This document shows positions 17,225-26,391 of a stretch of 26,697 bases of DNA, in pieces; positions within the stretch are counted from its first letter, which is position 1; each line of letters opens with the position of its first letter. The stretch is from Trichomonas tenax (taxonomy: Eukaryota; Parabasalia; Trichomonadida; Trichomonadidae): the NCBI GenBank assembly GCA_023091735.1, contig JALKBU010000721.1, positions 1-26,697 on the forward strand, written 5' to 3'. Both the position numbers and the translations under genes were made by a program. Below the pieces are notes generated by a model. That model made no database searches, had not been told where the DNA came from, and worked only from the letters and a program-made list of their open reading frames with translations.

Positions 17225-17330
17225 TGACACTTTTTATAAAGATGACAATTTGTCCGCGCAAAAAGTGACAGTTTATTCATGAAAAGTGACCTTAAGGTTC
17301 GACTGTCACTTTTGATATTCACTTTTGTCA
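17225..17330. repeat. Cluster of AAAAGTGACA words with nested palindromes
   Basis: AAAAGTGACAG (17261-17271) and CTGTCACTTTT (17303-17313) form an 11-bp inverted repeat. Between them lie another AAAAGTGAC (17282-17290) and the palindrome ACCTTAAGGT (17289-17298). TGACACTTTT is at 17225-17234 and ACTTTTGTCA at 17321-17330. The same decamer recurs at 18039-18048, 12 bases before an ATG. It could be a protein-binding array or eroded transposon end. Confidence 0.55.
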
Positions 17331-18059
17331 TAGACTCATTTCTGAACTAAAATGAGTTTCTGAACTAAAACGTGCTAAGAAAAATAAAGTTATAACTATC
17401 TTAAATAATATCATATTAAAACTTAATGAATGTAATTTAGTGTTACACGCTTGATTTATTCCTGAAACATTCAACTATAATAAATAACAGTAGTATTAAT
17501 CCCATTTAATAAAAATTTGAACTGTGTCGGGAGTTTACACAGACACACACAATTTCTTCGAATGTCGTTATCTTCAATAATACGATTCTGTATCTATTAT
17601 AAATCATTTTTGTCGTATTAAAATCGAAATTCATTGATTTTTTAGTGCAAAATTACAAAAGACACATAAAAAATTAGATTTTCAAAACTAGACATTGTTC
17701 AAGACAATGGGATGACATGTCAGACACTTAACGTATAGATTTTAAGAAGCGTATAAAAGCAGGGGAAGTAAAGAATATTATTGTGATTAAAAACTGAATA
17801 GTTGGCCAAATAGATCCACAAATGAACTGCTTTATAAAGGTGAAATAGCTTGAATTAATTTAAAGATTAAAATTTTGAATTTTTCTTCATTTGAGAATTT
17901 TCATTTTTTTCTTGAAAATTGTGAAGGTGAGCATAATAATTGCTTCATGAAGAGTGTTTTTCATTATGATTTTATTTATGACAAATAAAGTATTTATGTG
18001 TCAAGATAACGATTATTATTTTTTGTACTTATGTAAACAAAAGTGACATAAAATTTCTA
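17331..18059. other. Intergenic and promoter region of the small membrane protein
   Basis: AT-rich with no gene. GACATGTCAGACA at about 17714 resembles a word in IR-A. AAAAGTGACA at 18039-18048 sits where an initiator would be expected for ATG 18060; no TCAYW is found there. Confidence 0.4.
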
Positions 18060-18527
18060 ATGCTTCTTTCTGTGATGATTCTAGCGGCGGCTAGTGTCAG
18101 CAATCCGTTTGCCGCTTGGGGAAAGGGACAGAAGCAGGTCCAGGTCAGCGACGTAAAGGTCGTAGACCAAGAACAGCCAAATGCCGCAAATCAAGTTAAA
18201 CCTCGTTATACGCAAACACCAAAACCTTCGATTACTAAATTCCGCCAACTCTCCGCACTTCAGGGAGCAAATATCCCCGTCGACTTCCCAACAGATGCCG
18301 AAAATTCGCCAAATCTCGTCGATGAAGTCAAGCAGCAGCTAACGTCTGTTCCAATGGTGATATTCTATGCCGTGTTGAGTCTCTGTGTCGTCATCGCCGT
18401 CGGAATATTCATGTTCTACAAAGATCCAGAGGCAGATGGAGGAGAGACAACACAGGATGCGGTTATTGAAAATCAGTTGAACCAAGTGTTAGACTCACAG
18501 CTTGAAAACGAAACTATGGTTATTTAA
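18060..18527 (+). CDS. Small type I single-pass membrane protein
   Basis: 155 residues. Hydrophobic N-terminal signal sequence MLLSVMILAAASVSN with likely cleavage after about residue 13; a polar, Gln/Pro-rich lumenal or extracellular part (about 20-96); a membrane span PMVIFYAVLSLCVVIAVGIFMFY (98-120); and an acidic cytoplasmic tail ending QLENETMVI. I do not recognise a family. The reading frame is noticeably richer in G and C than neighbouring genes, especially at 18080-18470, which in AT-rich protists often accompanies high expression. No TCAYW initiator is seen at the usual distance; AAAAGTGACA lies 12 bases upstream instead. The ATG is the first in frame and begins the signal peptide directly. 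Confidence 0.8.
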   Translation: MLLSVMILAAASVSNPFAAWGKGQKQVQVSDVKVVDQEQPNAANQVKPRYTQTPKPSITKFRQLSALQGANIPVDFPTDAENSPNLVDEVKQQLTSVPMVIFYAVLSLCVVIAVGIFMFYKDPEADGGETTQDAVIENQLNQVLDSQLENETMVI

Positions 18528-18926
18528 TCTATTTATTGTTAAAATTATGTTTTATCCCTTTCTTAATTGTAACGCTTTTTTATTTTTCTCTATTAATTCG
18601 AAAGGCAAAGATTCAGCCATAATGTTTCTCGTGTTTTTGGCAAGTAATAATCAAGTTTTATGTTTGAACTTTTATAATTTTTTATCAATATTGATATTGC
18701 TAATATATAACCATAGACATTGCATCCATCATTAAAGTACAATGTATAAATGCTTTCTATCGATGTATTTATAATATTTTATCATAAGGAAAATATTTTC
18801 ATAGTAACATTATCTATTTTCCTTATCATAATCATAATAAATGAGCTGCACAATGTATCTTTGGTATCATTTTTCATGTTTATTAGATTATTTTATGTTC
18901 ATAATTAATTCAATAACATAAAAAGT
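18528..18926. other. Convergent 3' intergenic stretch
   Basis: AT-rich. GGAAAATATTTTC and ATTTTCC words around 18788-18822 give a weak inverted repeat. No gene. Confidence 0.4.
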
Positions 18927-20726
18927 TTATTCCGAATTCCTATTCACATAATATGTTACCTGGCTTCCTTTACCTTTGAGGAATGTTATTCCTCGTTCCT
19001 CAAAGATGAAACTCATTCCCTGAACAAGTTGGTATGTTTCCTTACTAATGTGAACTTTATTTGTTTCTGAAGCGGATTGAAGACGTGCAGCAATATTAAT
19101 TGGATCGCCAATGATATCAAAGGCTGGTTTTTTAGTACCTAAAACACCTGTAATAAGAGGGCCTCCACTATTGATTCCGATTCTAACTTCCAAATGAGCG
19201 CTTAATACATTATTGACTTCCTCAAGTTTTTGGATAACATCAAGTCCAAAAGATACTGTTTGCTCTGCAATATCTTCTGGAGAAGTATTATGCGAAAATA
19301 GCCCTGAGGCAGCCATGTAAATATCTCCTATTAATTTGATTTTCGTCAAAACTTCATATTTCGCAGCGGCTTCATCAATGTGTGAGAAATAGATGCTCAA
19401 GTTTGTCATGATTTCATTTGGTGCTAAGATAGTTGAGTATTCAGAGAACTTATTTATATCAATGAAGATGATTGATGCATGCTGCACTTGGAAAGAAATC
19501 GCTGCAATACCTTTGTTAATCTGAAGAACAATATCTCTCGGAAGAATCTGATACAGTAATTTTTCGGATTTTGCTTTTTCGATCTCTGCTTCTTTCTTCT
19601 TTTCCACAAGTGTCTGATCATCTCTCAACACGAAAGTAAATGACTGAATATTTTGACTTGAGTTCTTCATTCGTATAATCACGCAATGGGCCGGAATCAC
19701 CTGAGCACAATCTGTAATCACGCCGACATCATCTTCATAGAATAATGAAGATTGCTTGTTGATCATTTGCTCCATTTTTGTTTCTATTGTTGAATAACTG
19801 TCATGTGAAAAGAACTGTGGAATTCCTTGTCCAAGAATCTGTTCTGGTGTGTATCCTAATAATGATGTTGTCGCAAGATTGGAAACTTCAATAACGCCAT
19901 TCAAGTTTGTGCACAAAATTGCATCATTTGCATTTTTATTGATTGAACTTTCTAAAGTTGCCTTTGAATCTCCTTTTGATTTATCTTCTTTATGGAACAT
20001 CTTAAAGAATAGATGATTGTTTAATAGCGCATATGGTGAGAATCTTTTGATGACAACTAAGCCTGCTCTGAAGCAATTTAATCTATTCTGATAAAATGCA
20101 TTTTCTGTGATTCCAAATCCAATCAATCCGAAGAATAGAACAATTGCAAGGGCTGCAAACATCCAATAGGAGTTATTGAACTGCTGAATGTTTAATTTAT
20201 AGATCCTATCAGCAACTTTTGTGCACCTATCCAAAAGAATGTAGTTCATAATGAAAAGTGCATTTTCAGCGCATTTCCAATCTGGCGTTTGATCTTGAAA
20301 AACATGATCATTGTATTTAATAACCTCCTGAACAGCAAATCTTACTAACTGGTGAATGCTTTGTTTATCATATAATTCAGCTTCGTTAGATATATTCTTG
20401 TCTATTTTGCCATCAAATAAGTTAAGATTATCCAATTCGTAATCAAATCCAACGCATGGATTGGTGTTATTTCCAAAAACTAAAAACGAATCAGATTCAT
20501 TCAATTGATACATCATGTAATTTCCTAATTCATAGTAATAAGAAACATCTCCTTCTTCAAATGTTTCGGGAATATCATAAATAATTACACCGAATAAGAA
20601 CATGTTCAAGGCCTCAGCAACTAATGCCATTCTATCGCAAGCATATTGATTCCATTGATTAAGGCTTATCTCGAATTTCCTGTTGTGGCAATCAGAACAA
20701 TGCATAAGAAAAACGCAGCCCAACAT
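18927..20726 (-). CDS. Membrane PAS-adenylyl cyclase (class III)
   Basis: 599 residues in this frame. Order: ectodomain (about 20-185) with Cys and N-glycosylation sites such as NNS; membrane span WMFAALAIVLFFGLIGFGI (188-206); PAS domain (about 265-370, AILCTNLNGVIEVSNLATTSLLGYTPEQILG); linker helix KKKEAEIEKAKSEKLLYQILP; and class III cyclase domain (about 410-595). Catalytic residues are complete: metal aspartates D423 (FIDINKFSEYS) and D468 (IGDIYMAASG), adenine-selecting K464 and D537 (AFDIIGD), N544 and R548 (NIAARL), and phosphate-binding K584 (FLKGKG). The K/D pair predicts ATP, not GTP, as substrate, giving cAMP, probably as a homodimer. Trichomonad cyclases usually carry an N-terminal membrane anchor; here it is in another frame just upstream (see 20666-20863). 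Confidence 0.9.
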   Translation of the reverse strand: MLGCVFLMHCSDCHNRKFEISLNQWNQYACDRMALVAEALNMFLFGVIIYDIPETFEEGDVSYYYELGNYMMYQLNESDSFLVFGNNTNPCVGFDYELDNLNLFDGKIDKNISNEAELYDKQSIHQLVRFAVQEVIKYNDHVFQDQTPDWKCAENALFIMNYILLDRCTKVADRIYKLNIQQFNNSYWMFAALAIVLFFGLIGFGITENAFYQNRLNCFRAGLVVIKRFSPYALLNNHLFFKMFHKEDKSKGDSKATLESSINKNANDAILCTNLNGVIEVSNLATTSLLGYTPEQILGQGIPQFFSHDSYSTIETKMEQMINKQSSLFYEDDVGVITDCAQVIPAHCVIIRMKNSSQNIQSFTFVLRDDQTLVEKKKEAEIEKAKSEKLLYQILPRDIVLQINKGIAAISFQVQHASIIFIDINKFSEYSTILAPNEIMTNLSIYFSHIDEAAAKYEVLTKIKLIGDIYMAASGLFSHNTSPEDIAEQTVSFGLDVIQKLEEVNNVLSAHLEVRIGINSGGPLITGVLGTKKPAFDIIGDPINIAARLQSASETNKVHISKETYQLVQGMSFIFEERGITFLKGKGSQVTYYVNRNSE

Positions 20727-20863
20727 CCATGAGCGAATATCAAAATGATTCTCTTTGATATGCGATTGGAAATTTCAACATCATTAAATCCTGATTCTCC
20801 TTTTCCAATCATTATTACTTTTGCATCATTTTGTACTACTTTGTCTATAGATTTTATTATCAT
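20666..20863 (-). CDS. N-terminal cytosolic and membrane segment of the cyclase, in a different frame
   Basis: From ATG 20863 (the frame's TTG at 20869 is not used) it reads 65 residues ending in SKRIILIFAHGCWAAFFLCIVLIATTGNSR and TAA. That is a basic segment followed by a good membrane span, just what is missing from the 599-residue frame, which it overlaps by 61 bases. A net frame change (equivalent to removing 3n+2 bases) would fuse the two. Explanations are a frameshift mutation, a sequencing error or a short intron. One GT-to-AG span of 35 bases, ending in CCACAACAG at about 20674 (minus strand), would restore frame but delete most of the membrane span, so I favour a frameshift or error. 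Confidence 0.5.
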   Translation of the reverse strand: MIIKSIDKVVQNDAKVIMIGKGESGFNDVEISNRISKRIILIFAHGCWAAFFLCIVLIATTGNSR

Positions 20864-21674
20864 CTTCAAATTTTTATCTATTTTTAGGGTATTTAAAACT
20901 ATTTCATCATATCAACGCTATATCTGATTGAACACAATTAAATCTCTATCCTATGAATACATATTTTTAAAATTTAAGTATCAAATGATATTTGCTTCAA
21001 TATTTCTTTCGATTTACATCTATAATTGCTATCAAACAGTACATAAATATATCGACCTATGACATAAGAGATTGTTCAACAATATAATTTGCTAAAAACA
21101 TATATTTTGAAAGTAATATTAAAATTATCTAAGTGACAGCAAGGGTATACTATGTGTTTCACAATTGAAACAAATGCAGAACAGAAAATAATTCCGATAT
21201 CCGCTATGACTAGTTCCCCTGCTTGCCTAGAAGTATTAGTTCGAGAAAAAATCGCGACTTTCAACGAGGTTATTTTTGATGCTATTTTAGAGGGTATTTG
21301 TAATCAATAAAAATATGAAGTATTTTAAATTTGGACTCTAAAATATACATTGCTATATGTTCTTATATCAAATATGCTGTGATGGATAATGTTTTCATAT
21401 ACATATGTATATATATCAAAAATATTGTATTGAATGAATCTAGATGTAACAAATCATTTCGTTGTGATGAGATTAATATAAATTTGATTTTTCATTTTAT
21501 TATATTAAAAGATACATGAAAAAACAAAATACCGATTAAAAATGTTAATATTTTGTGTATCTGCAACGCCAAACTCTGTGTATTGATTGTGTAGTTGTTG
21601 GATTTCATTTAATTGTGCTCGAAAGCCATAAAACATTAAAATTTCGCAGATAATTTTGTAATAAAAGTACTAAA
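20864..21674. other. Divergent intergenic region, nothing recognised
   Basis: About 800 bp of AT-rich DNA between the divergent cyclase and LRR genes. Short alternating TATACATATGTATATATA at 21398-21415. No initiator could be placed confidently for either gene. Confidence 0.4.
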
Positions 21675-24600
21675 ATGAATGAAAATATTCGAATTAATAA
21701 TTACGACCAGATTGAGTCTCTGATCTCAGGAATCGAAGGCGGCGTTTTGGGGGTCATTGACGCTCGAATTCCATCGTCAAAAGGAAAACCGAAGCGATGC
21801 ATCGTAATTATGTCATATTTCGGAATTCATATTCTTCGACCTATAATGTTATCGCGAAAATGGAAAATAAAGCTGTTCGTGAGTCAGCTCAATATAACAA
21901 AAATAGAATATGTTGACGAAAATACGAAAATAATTTACACAGGTCGCGAAATATTGCGATTAACATCAGAAGATATCGATCTAATAGAAAACCTGATAAT
22001 ACAGACTAATAGTGCGTTAATGCAAGATTCAAAAATTGATTTAAAACTCGAATTTATAAATTATCCAAAAGAAAAACCACGATATCCCATTCGAACAGAG
22101 AAAAATCAGCGAATTCAGGCAATAAGATTTGCAATTTTATGCGCAAAATACAATGAACCATTTAATAACGAAATAACTCGATTATTTGCTCAATTTTCAA
22201 GGTCTTTTAGGACAGCAATCACATTTAATTCATCGATACACACTATTTCAAATCCCAAACCTATAATTGAAACGCTTGCTTTTGAATCGAAATTAACGAT
22301 TTTACAATTGGATAATTTTTGTCCTGAATGTATAGGTTTAATCCTGTATCAGGCACTAAAGAAACTTAAATCACTGCGTTCAATTGTATTATCAAATTAT
22401 AATGAAATACAATTCGATCAAATTAATTTTTCTAAAATCAAAAATCCATCAGTCATAGCGTGGAAGTTCGATAATTGCTTTTCTGCATCAAATTTTGCAC
22501 AACTAGGTGTGAATTTTCTTCAATTCGCAGAATATCCTGGCGATATACAAAGTCTCACGATAACTAATTGCACGATATCAACTCGCAATGCAGGTAGAAT
22601 ATCAAATGCATTAATAACATCCAGATGCTTCAGATTGCTTGAAGTTTTAAAATTTGAAAATATTTTCACAGATCCTATAACAGCCATTAAAGTTTATATC
22701 CAATTCCAGGATTCCGTAAAGAGAATCCTATCTTTGAGATACTATTCTTGTGCAAATTGGACTCCTGCGGTTTATCATTTTCCAGCAGCTGCAGATTCAA
22801 AGTTTAAAGTCATCAAATCTAACTCTCTAACACATATTGACTTCTCCAAGACAAATTTTTCGGAAATTTTAGGTACAATCATATTACCACCAGAAACAGT
22901 TGCAATTACACTTGAAAACTCGTCTTTTTGTGCAATTTCTTTGAGGAACATGCTCGCTGCGGTATCAAACCTCAAAAATAAGATATATTTCAATTTATCA
23001 GGTTATAAAATGACTGAAGAAGAGAGAAATTTGTTCAGAGTTGGTCTGACGGACATTAAGCCATTTACCAACATTGTTGAGTTGCATTGGAATCAAAATC
23101 AATTCACAATGGAAACTGTTGAAAAATTTGCGAGAATCTTTCTGCGAAGTCCTCATTTAAAGTATTTGGCCTTATCCGGGACTTTTAATGAAACAAATCT
23201 TAATATACTAGAGATAATTATCACTGCTATTGCAGATTCTCAACTCTGGGGACTCGAAATACAAGGAACAAAAGAATGCAATTTAGGCGACAAAGTCTTA
23301 GATCTTTTAAGATCAATAAAGAAAATCCGAAAGCTTAAATCTCTTGATTTAGTTGGCCATCTGTTCACAGACAGTGTCGCGATTACACTCTTGAAAGGCC
23401 TGAAATTCATGAAAAATCTGATCGAGTTCAGAATCGATTCAACGAAACTCACAGACAAAACAAGTGTTTATGGTTTTTATAACAATATAATGGTCATTCC
23501 ATTTTTTAAGTATTTCCATGCTCCAAAGGTAGATTTAGAAAGAGTCATTGACACAGATATTTACAGCAACATGCATGGGTTGCACCATGAGAAATTCCTT
23601 GGAAGATTTGTGAACTTTAATAGATGTTGCACTGATGAATCAAGAATGTTCTTTTACGCATTTTCAACTGATATGTCGCAACTCGGTGAATTCCATAATG
23701 TGTTTCCATATTATCTATTCAATTCTCCAGAAAATGATCCTCTATATCTTTTATCTCCTTTTCCAACAACATGTGACACTTATTCATTATGGACAAATCC
23801 ATCAAAAAAAATAAATGTGCCGATTATCCTATCGCAGGTTAATTGCTTCACTTCGCCTTTTGATGTTCCAAAGTATCGACCTCCAAATAGTGCGATTACT
23901 GTTCCACCAATCATCAACAAACTCTCAAAACGAAAGATCCAATTTAAATCGCAAGGAAAAACAAAGAAAAAGAAACAACAAACAGAAGATAATATATCAT
24001 CAAAGAACAATGCTTCAGTTGAAAATAATGATGAAAGAAAGGATGAGATTCCTAGGCAAACGAGTGCTGTTAACTTGAAGTTAATATCAGCGTGTGCAAG
24101 TCGAGATATCGTTACCCAGAAAGAAACAATTATAACATATGACATTCCTGAGTTACAGGATCAAATTAATGCCCAACATGTGGTATTCCCTGATGATTTA
24201 GAGAGGACGATTACTGCACTCGATTTCATCAATAATGCTTGCGAAAAATTGAGCCAAGAAAATAAAATCGAAGTTGATGATATTACAATCAACAATCCTG
24301 TTCCAATCGATCCATTCGTTCCAGATCAGGAGCTGATGGACTTATCCAATGAATACTGCACAACGATAAAACAAAGGAGCGAAACAGTATTTGAAGATGA
24401 AGATATTGAGTTCGAGCAAATTAAATCTGAAAGATTGAACTCTCAGAATTTCTTGTCCAATCTTGCTATGGGCCAAGGAATGTTTGATGGCATTTTCGGA
24501 GTCACACATTATGATGACAATGATGACAATTATGATTCAAGCATGTCTGGCGCTGGAATGTTCAGTTCTTCGAGTCGTGGATTCATGTCAACATCATCAA

Positions 24601-26294
24601 GAAGGAGAGCAATATTTCCTAAATCTGCATCACAATTTGCTATTCCTCAATATGATGATTCTTCGTCTCTTTTGATTCAAAACAACAGCGAGATGATATA
24701 TAACATGCAGCTTTCACAGTCAAACAACAATCAGAAGTCTAATGAAAAGTTCTTAGAAGATTTGATGAATGATGAAATTAACAATCCGGACATTTTTATG
24801 AAATTTGGTGAAGAAATAGAATCTAAGCAATATGAACATAAAAACAATATTAATATTGAAGGATGTCAAATGCTTAAAGTCCAAATCCATGAAAATGAAT
24901 TTCCAAATAATTATCAAGAACTTGTCAAGCTTTCTCAGCCGTTGGAGCTTTCTGATGGATTTGAAAATGATTTTATTCCTAACATTCCAAAGCCAAAACC
25001 AGAGAAATCGTTTATTAGTCCTTTAAGTTATCAATTTGATTATGTTGAACCAAAATTTGAAAATAATGACATTACAAGAGAAGTTCCTGAAGACGCAAAA
25101 AGAATATTACTCGAAATATCTGATGATAACCGTGATGCAGCTCCAAACTATCCTTGTCTCAATACAGAAGATAGTTTAGATACCGAAGAAGAATTTCCAA
25201 CTCCTCCAATTAAATTGCAGCATGAAACGGATTTCTTCCCATCAGACTCATCGAGCGATGATGTTTCCGATGATTACAAAATGCCGGCAGCTCTAAACAC
25301 AGGAATTCACAACTTCATTAGTGTTCCTGATATTCCGTTACCAATATCAATTGAAGAAATTGAGTTCAAACAGATTCCATACACTTTGAACACAGAAGAT
25401 GATCTCGATTATCCATATGTCGATATTCCTCTTCCTACACCTCCAAATGACGAAGCGCCACTTGACCTTTATTCATCAGAAGTCTCTGATGCCGGTCACT
25501 CCTCTGAAGAAATATTCGGAGATAGACGCGTGGGCAGCAGAATCGGAAGTATGCCTGATCTTTTGCCTCCTCCAATCTTGAGCCGTGCGAATAGTGTTTC
25601 TGATAACTCTGAAGGTTTGTCTACGATCGATGAAGAAGAGATCAATATTCCAATTCCAGAGCCACTGAATGAAGAAGAAAGCTCTAAACCGATTTATGTT
25701 CCTCCGCCATTAGATACAGGAATGATTTCAGAGAAATCGCCCACTTTCGAGAAAACATCATCTACATCAGAGAAAGTTCCTCGAAGACTTTCTATTCCTA
25801 TGGACATTCCTCCACCTCTTCAATCAGGTGTCATCGACATTCCTAACATTCCGCCTCCTTTAATGACAGACTTGCATTTGTCTGGAGATGCTAATTTGCC
25901 TCCGCCTTTGGATACAAAGATGCACACTCGCTTGCAAACTAAGTTAGAGATTCCTTCAATCACACCGTCGTCACTTCCAACGATTTCTGCGCCGGCTATT
26001 CCTAAGGAAAACAGAATGCAAGAATTAGGAACTCAAAATCCTCAAAAGCAAAATCAAGCTTTGCCTCAAGTTTTCGAGCAGATAGAGCAAACATCAGAGA
26101 TCGATATAGATGACTATGCTGATCCTTGGTTATTTGAAAATGACTCAGACAAAGAAACTGTTGATCATTCTAAAGACTTTGATGATTTCGATGATAACTA
26201 TGCTCGACCAACAGAAATTGTTCTTAAGCAGACCTTTATTCCTCTTGTTGCTTATGGCTTTGATGCGGATGTTCCAATCCTTGATCAACCATAA
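21675..26294 (+). CDS. PH-like / leucine-rich-repeat / proline-rich scaffold protein (CARMIL-like layout)
   Basis: 1539 residues. Residues about 10-115 look like a PH-type fold (VLGVIDARIPSSKGKPKR, IVIMSYFGIHILRPI, WKIKLFVSQLNITKIEY, ending in helix SEDIDLIENLIIQTNSAL). About 140-640 is an irregular leucine-rich-repeat array (LTILQLDNF, LRSIVLSNYNEI, IQSLTITNCTI, LKYLALSGTF, LWGLEIQG, LKSLDLVGHLF). A basic patch GKTKKKKQQ lies near 760-770. The rest is a long acidic, disordered tail with at least five PPPL/PPPI motifs (about 1297, 1343, 1378, 1393, 1409), each in an I/V/L-P-PPL setting. The PH-LRR-proline order is that of CARMIL proteins that regulate actin capping, and of a common trichomonad LRR family; I do not see the capping-protein motif, so an actin role is inference. 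ATG 21675 is the first in frame. Confidence 0.82.
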   Translation: MNENIRINNYDQIESLISGIEGGVLGVIDARIPSSKGKPKRCIVIMSYFGIHILRPIMLSRKWKIKLFVSQLNITKIEYVDENTKIIYTGREILRLTSEDIDLIENLIIQTNSALMQDSKIDLKLEFINYPKEKPRYPIRTEKNQRIQAIRFAILCAKYNEPFNNEITRLFAQFSRSFRTAITFNSSIHTISNPKPIIETLAFESKLTILQLDNFCPECIGLILYQALKKLKSLRSIVLSNYNEIQFDQINFSKIKNPSVIAWKFDNCFSASNFAQLGVNFLQFAEYPGDIQSLTITNCTISTRNAGRISNALITSRCFRLLEVLKFENIFTDPITAIKVYIQFQDSVKRILSLRYYSCANWTPAVYHFPAAADSKFKVIKSNSLTHIDFSKTNFSEILGTIILPPETVAITLENSSFCAISLRNMLAAVSNLKNKIYFNLSGYKMTEEERNLFRVGLTDIKPFTNIVELHWNQNQFTMETVEKFARIFLRSPHLKYLALSGTFNETNLNILEIIITAIADSQLWGLEIQGTKECNLGDKVLDLLRSIKKIRKLKSLDLVGHLFTDSVAITLLKGLKFMKNLIEFRIDSTKLTDKTSVYGFYNNIMVIPFFKYFHAPKVDLERVIDTDIYSNMHGLHHEKFLGRFVNFNRCCTDESRMFFYAFSTDMSQLGEFHNVFPYYLFNSPENDPLYLLSPFPTTCDTYSLWTNPSKKINVPIILSQVNCFTSPFDVPKYRPPNSAITVPPIINKLSKRKIQFKSQGKTKKKKQQTEDNISSKNNASVENNDERKDEIPRQTSAVNLKLISACASRDIVTQKETIITYDIPELQDQINAQHVVFPDDLERTITALDFINNACEKLSQENKIEVDDITINNPVPIDPFVPDQELMDLSNEYCTTIKQRSETVFEDEDIEFEQIKSERLNSQNFLSNLAMGQGMFDGIFGVTHYDDNDDNYDSSMSGAGMFSSSSRGFMSTSSRRRAIFPKSASQFAIPQYDDSSSLLIQNNSEMIYNMQLSQSNNNQKSNEKFLEDLMNDEINNPDIFMKFGEEIESKQYEHKNNINIEGCQMLKVQIHENEFPNNYQELVKLSQPLELSDGFENDFIPNIPKPKPEKSFISPLSYQFDYVEPKFENNDITREVPEDAKRILLEISDDNRDAAPNYPCLNTEDSLDTEEEFPTPPIKLQHETDFFPSDSSSDDVSDDYKMPAALNTGIHNFISVPDIPLPISIEEIEFKQIPYTLNTEDDLDYPYVDIPLPTPPNDEAPLDLYSSEVSDAGHSSEEIFGDRRVGSRIGSMPDLLPPPILSRANSVSDNSEGLSTIDEEEINIPIPEPLNEEESSKPIYVPPPLDTGMISEKSPTFEKTSSTSEKVPRRLSIPMDIPPPLQSGVIDIPNIPPPLMTDLHLSGDANLPPPLDTKMHTRLQTKLEIPSITPSSLPTISAPAIPKENRMQELGTQNPQKQNQALPQVFEQIEQTSEIDIDDYADPWLFENDSDKETVDHSKDFDDFDDNYARPTEIVLKQTFIPLVAYGFDADVPILDQP

Positions 26295-26391
26295 TAATAT
26301 TTTTGTTTATTTTTTATATTTGTTTGTATAAATATGAGCGTTTATTAATATGTTGTTTACTTTTTTTTCAATTTTTTTTAAAAAATATTGA

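Noticed and set aside
17225..17330. CRISPR-like array
   Set aside because: Words are in both orientations with irregular spacing, and the organism is eukaryotic.
17134..17331. Minus-strand gene over the AAAAGTGACA array
   Set aside because: Composition follows the repeated words, and no initiator is present.
23780..24145. Minus-strand 121-codon frame
   Set aside because: It lies wholly within the strong LRR gene and mirrors its codons.
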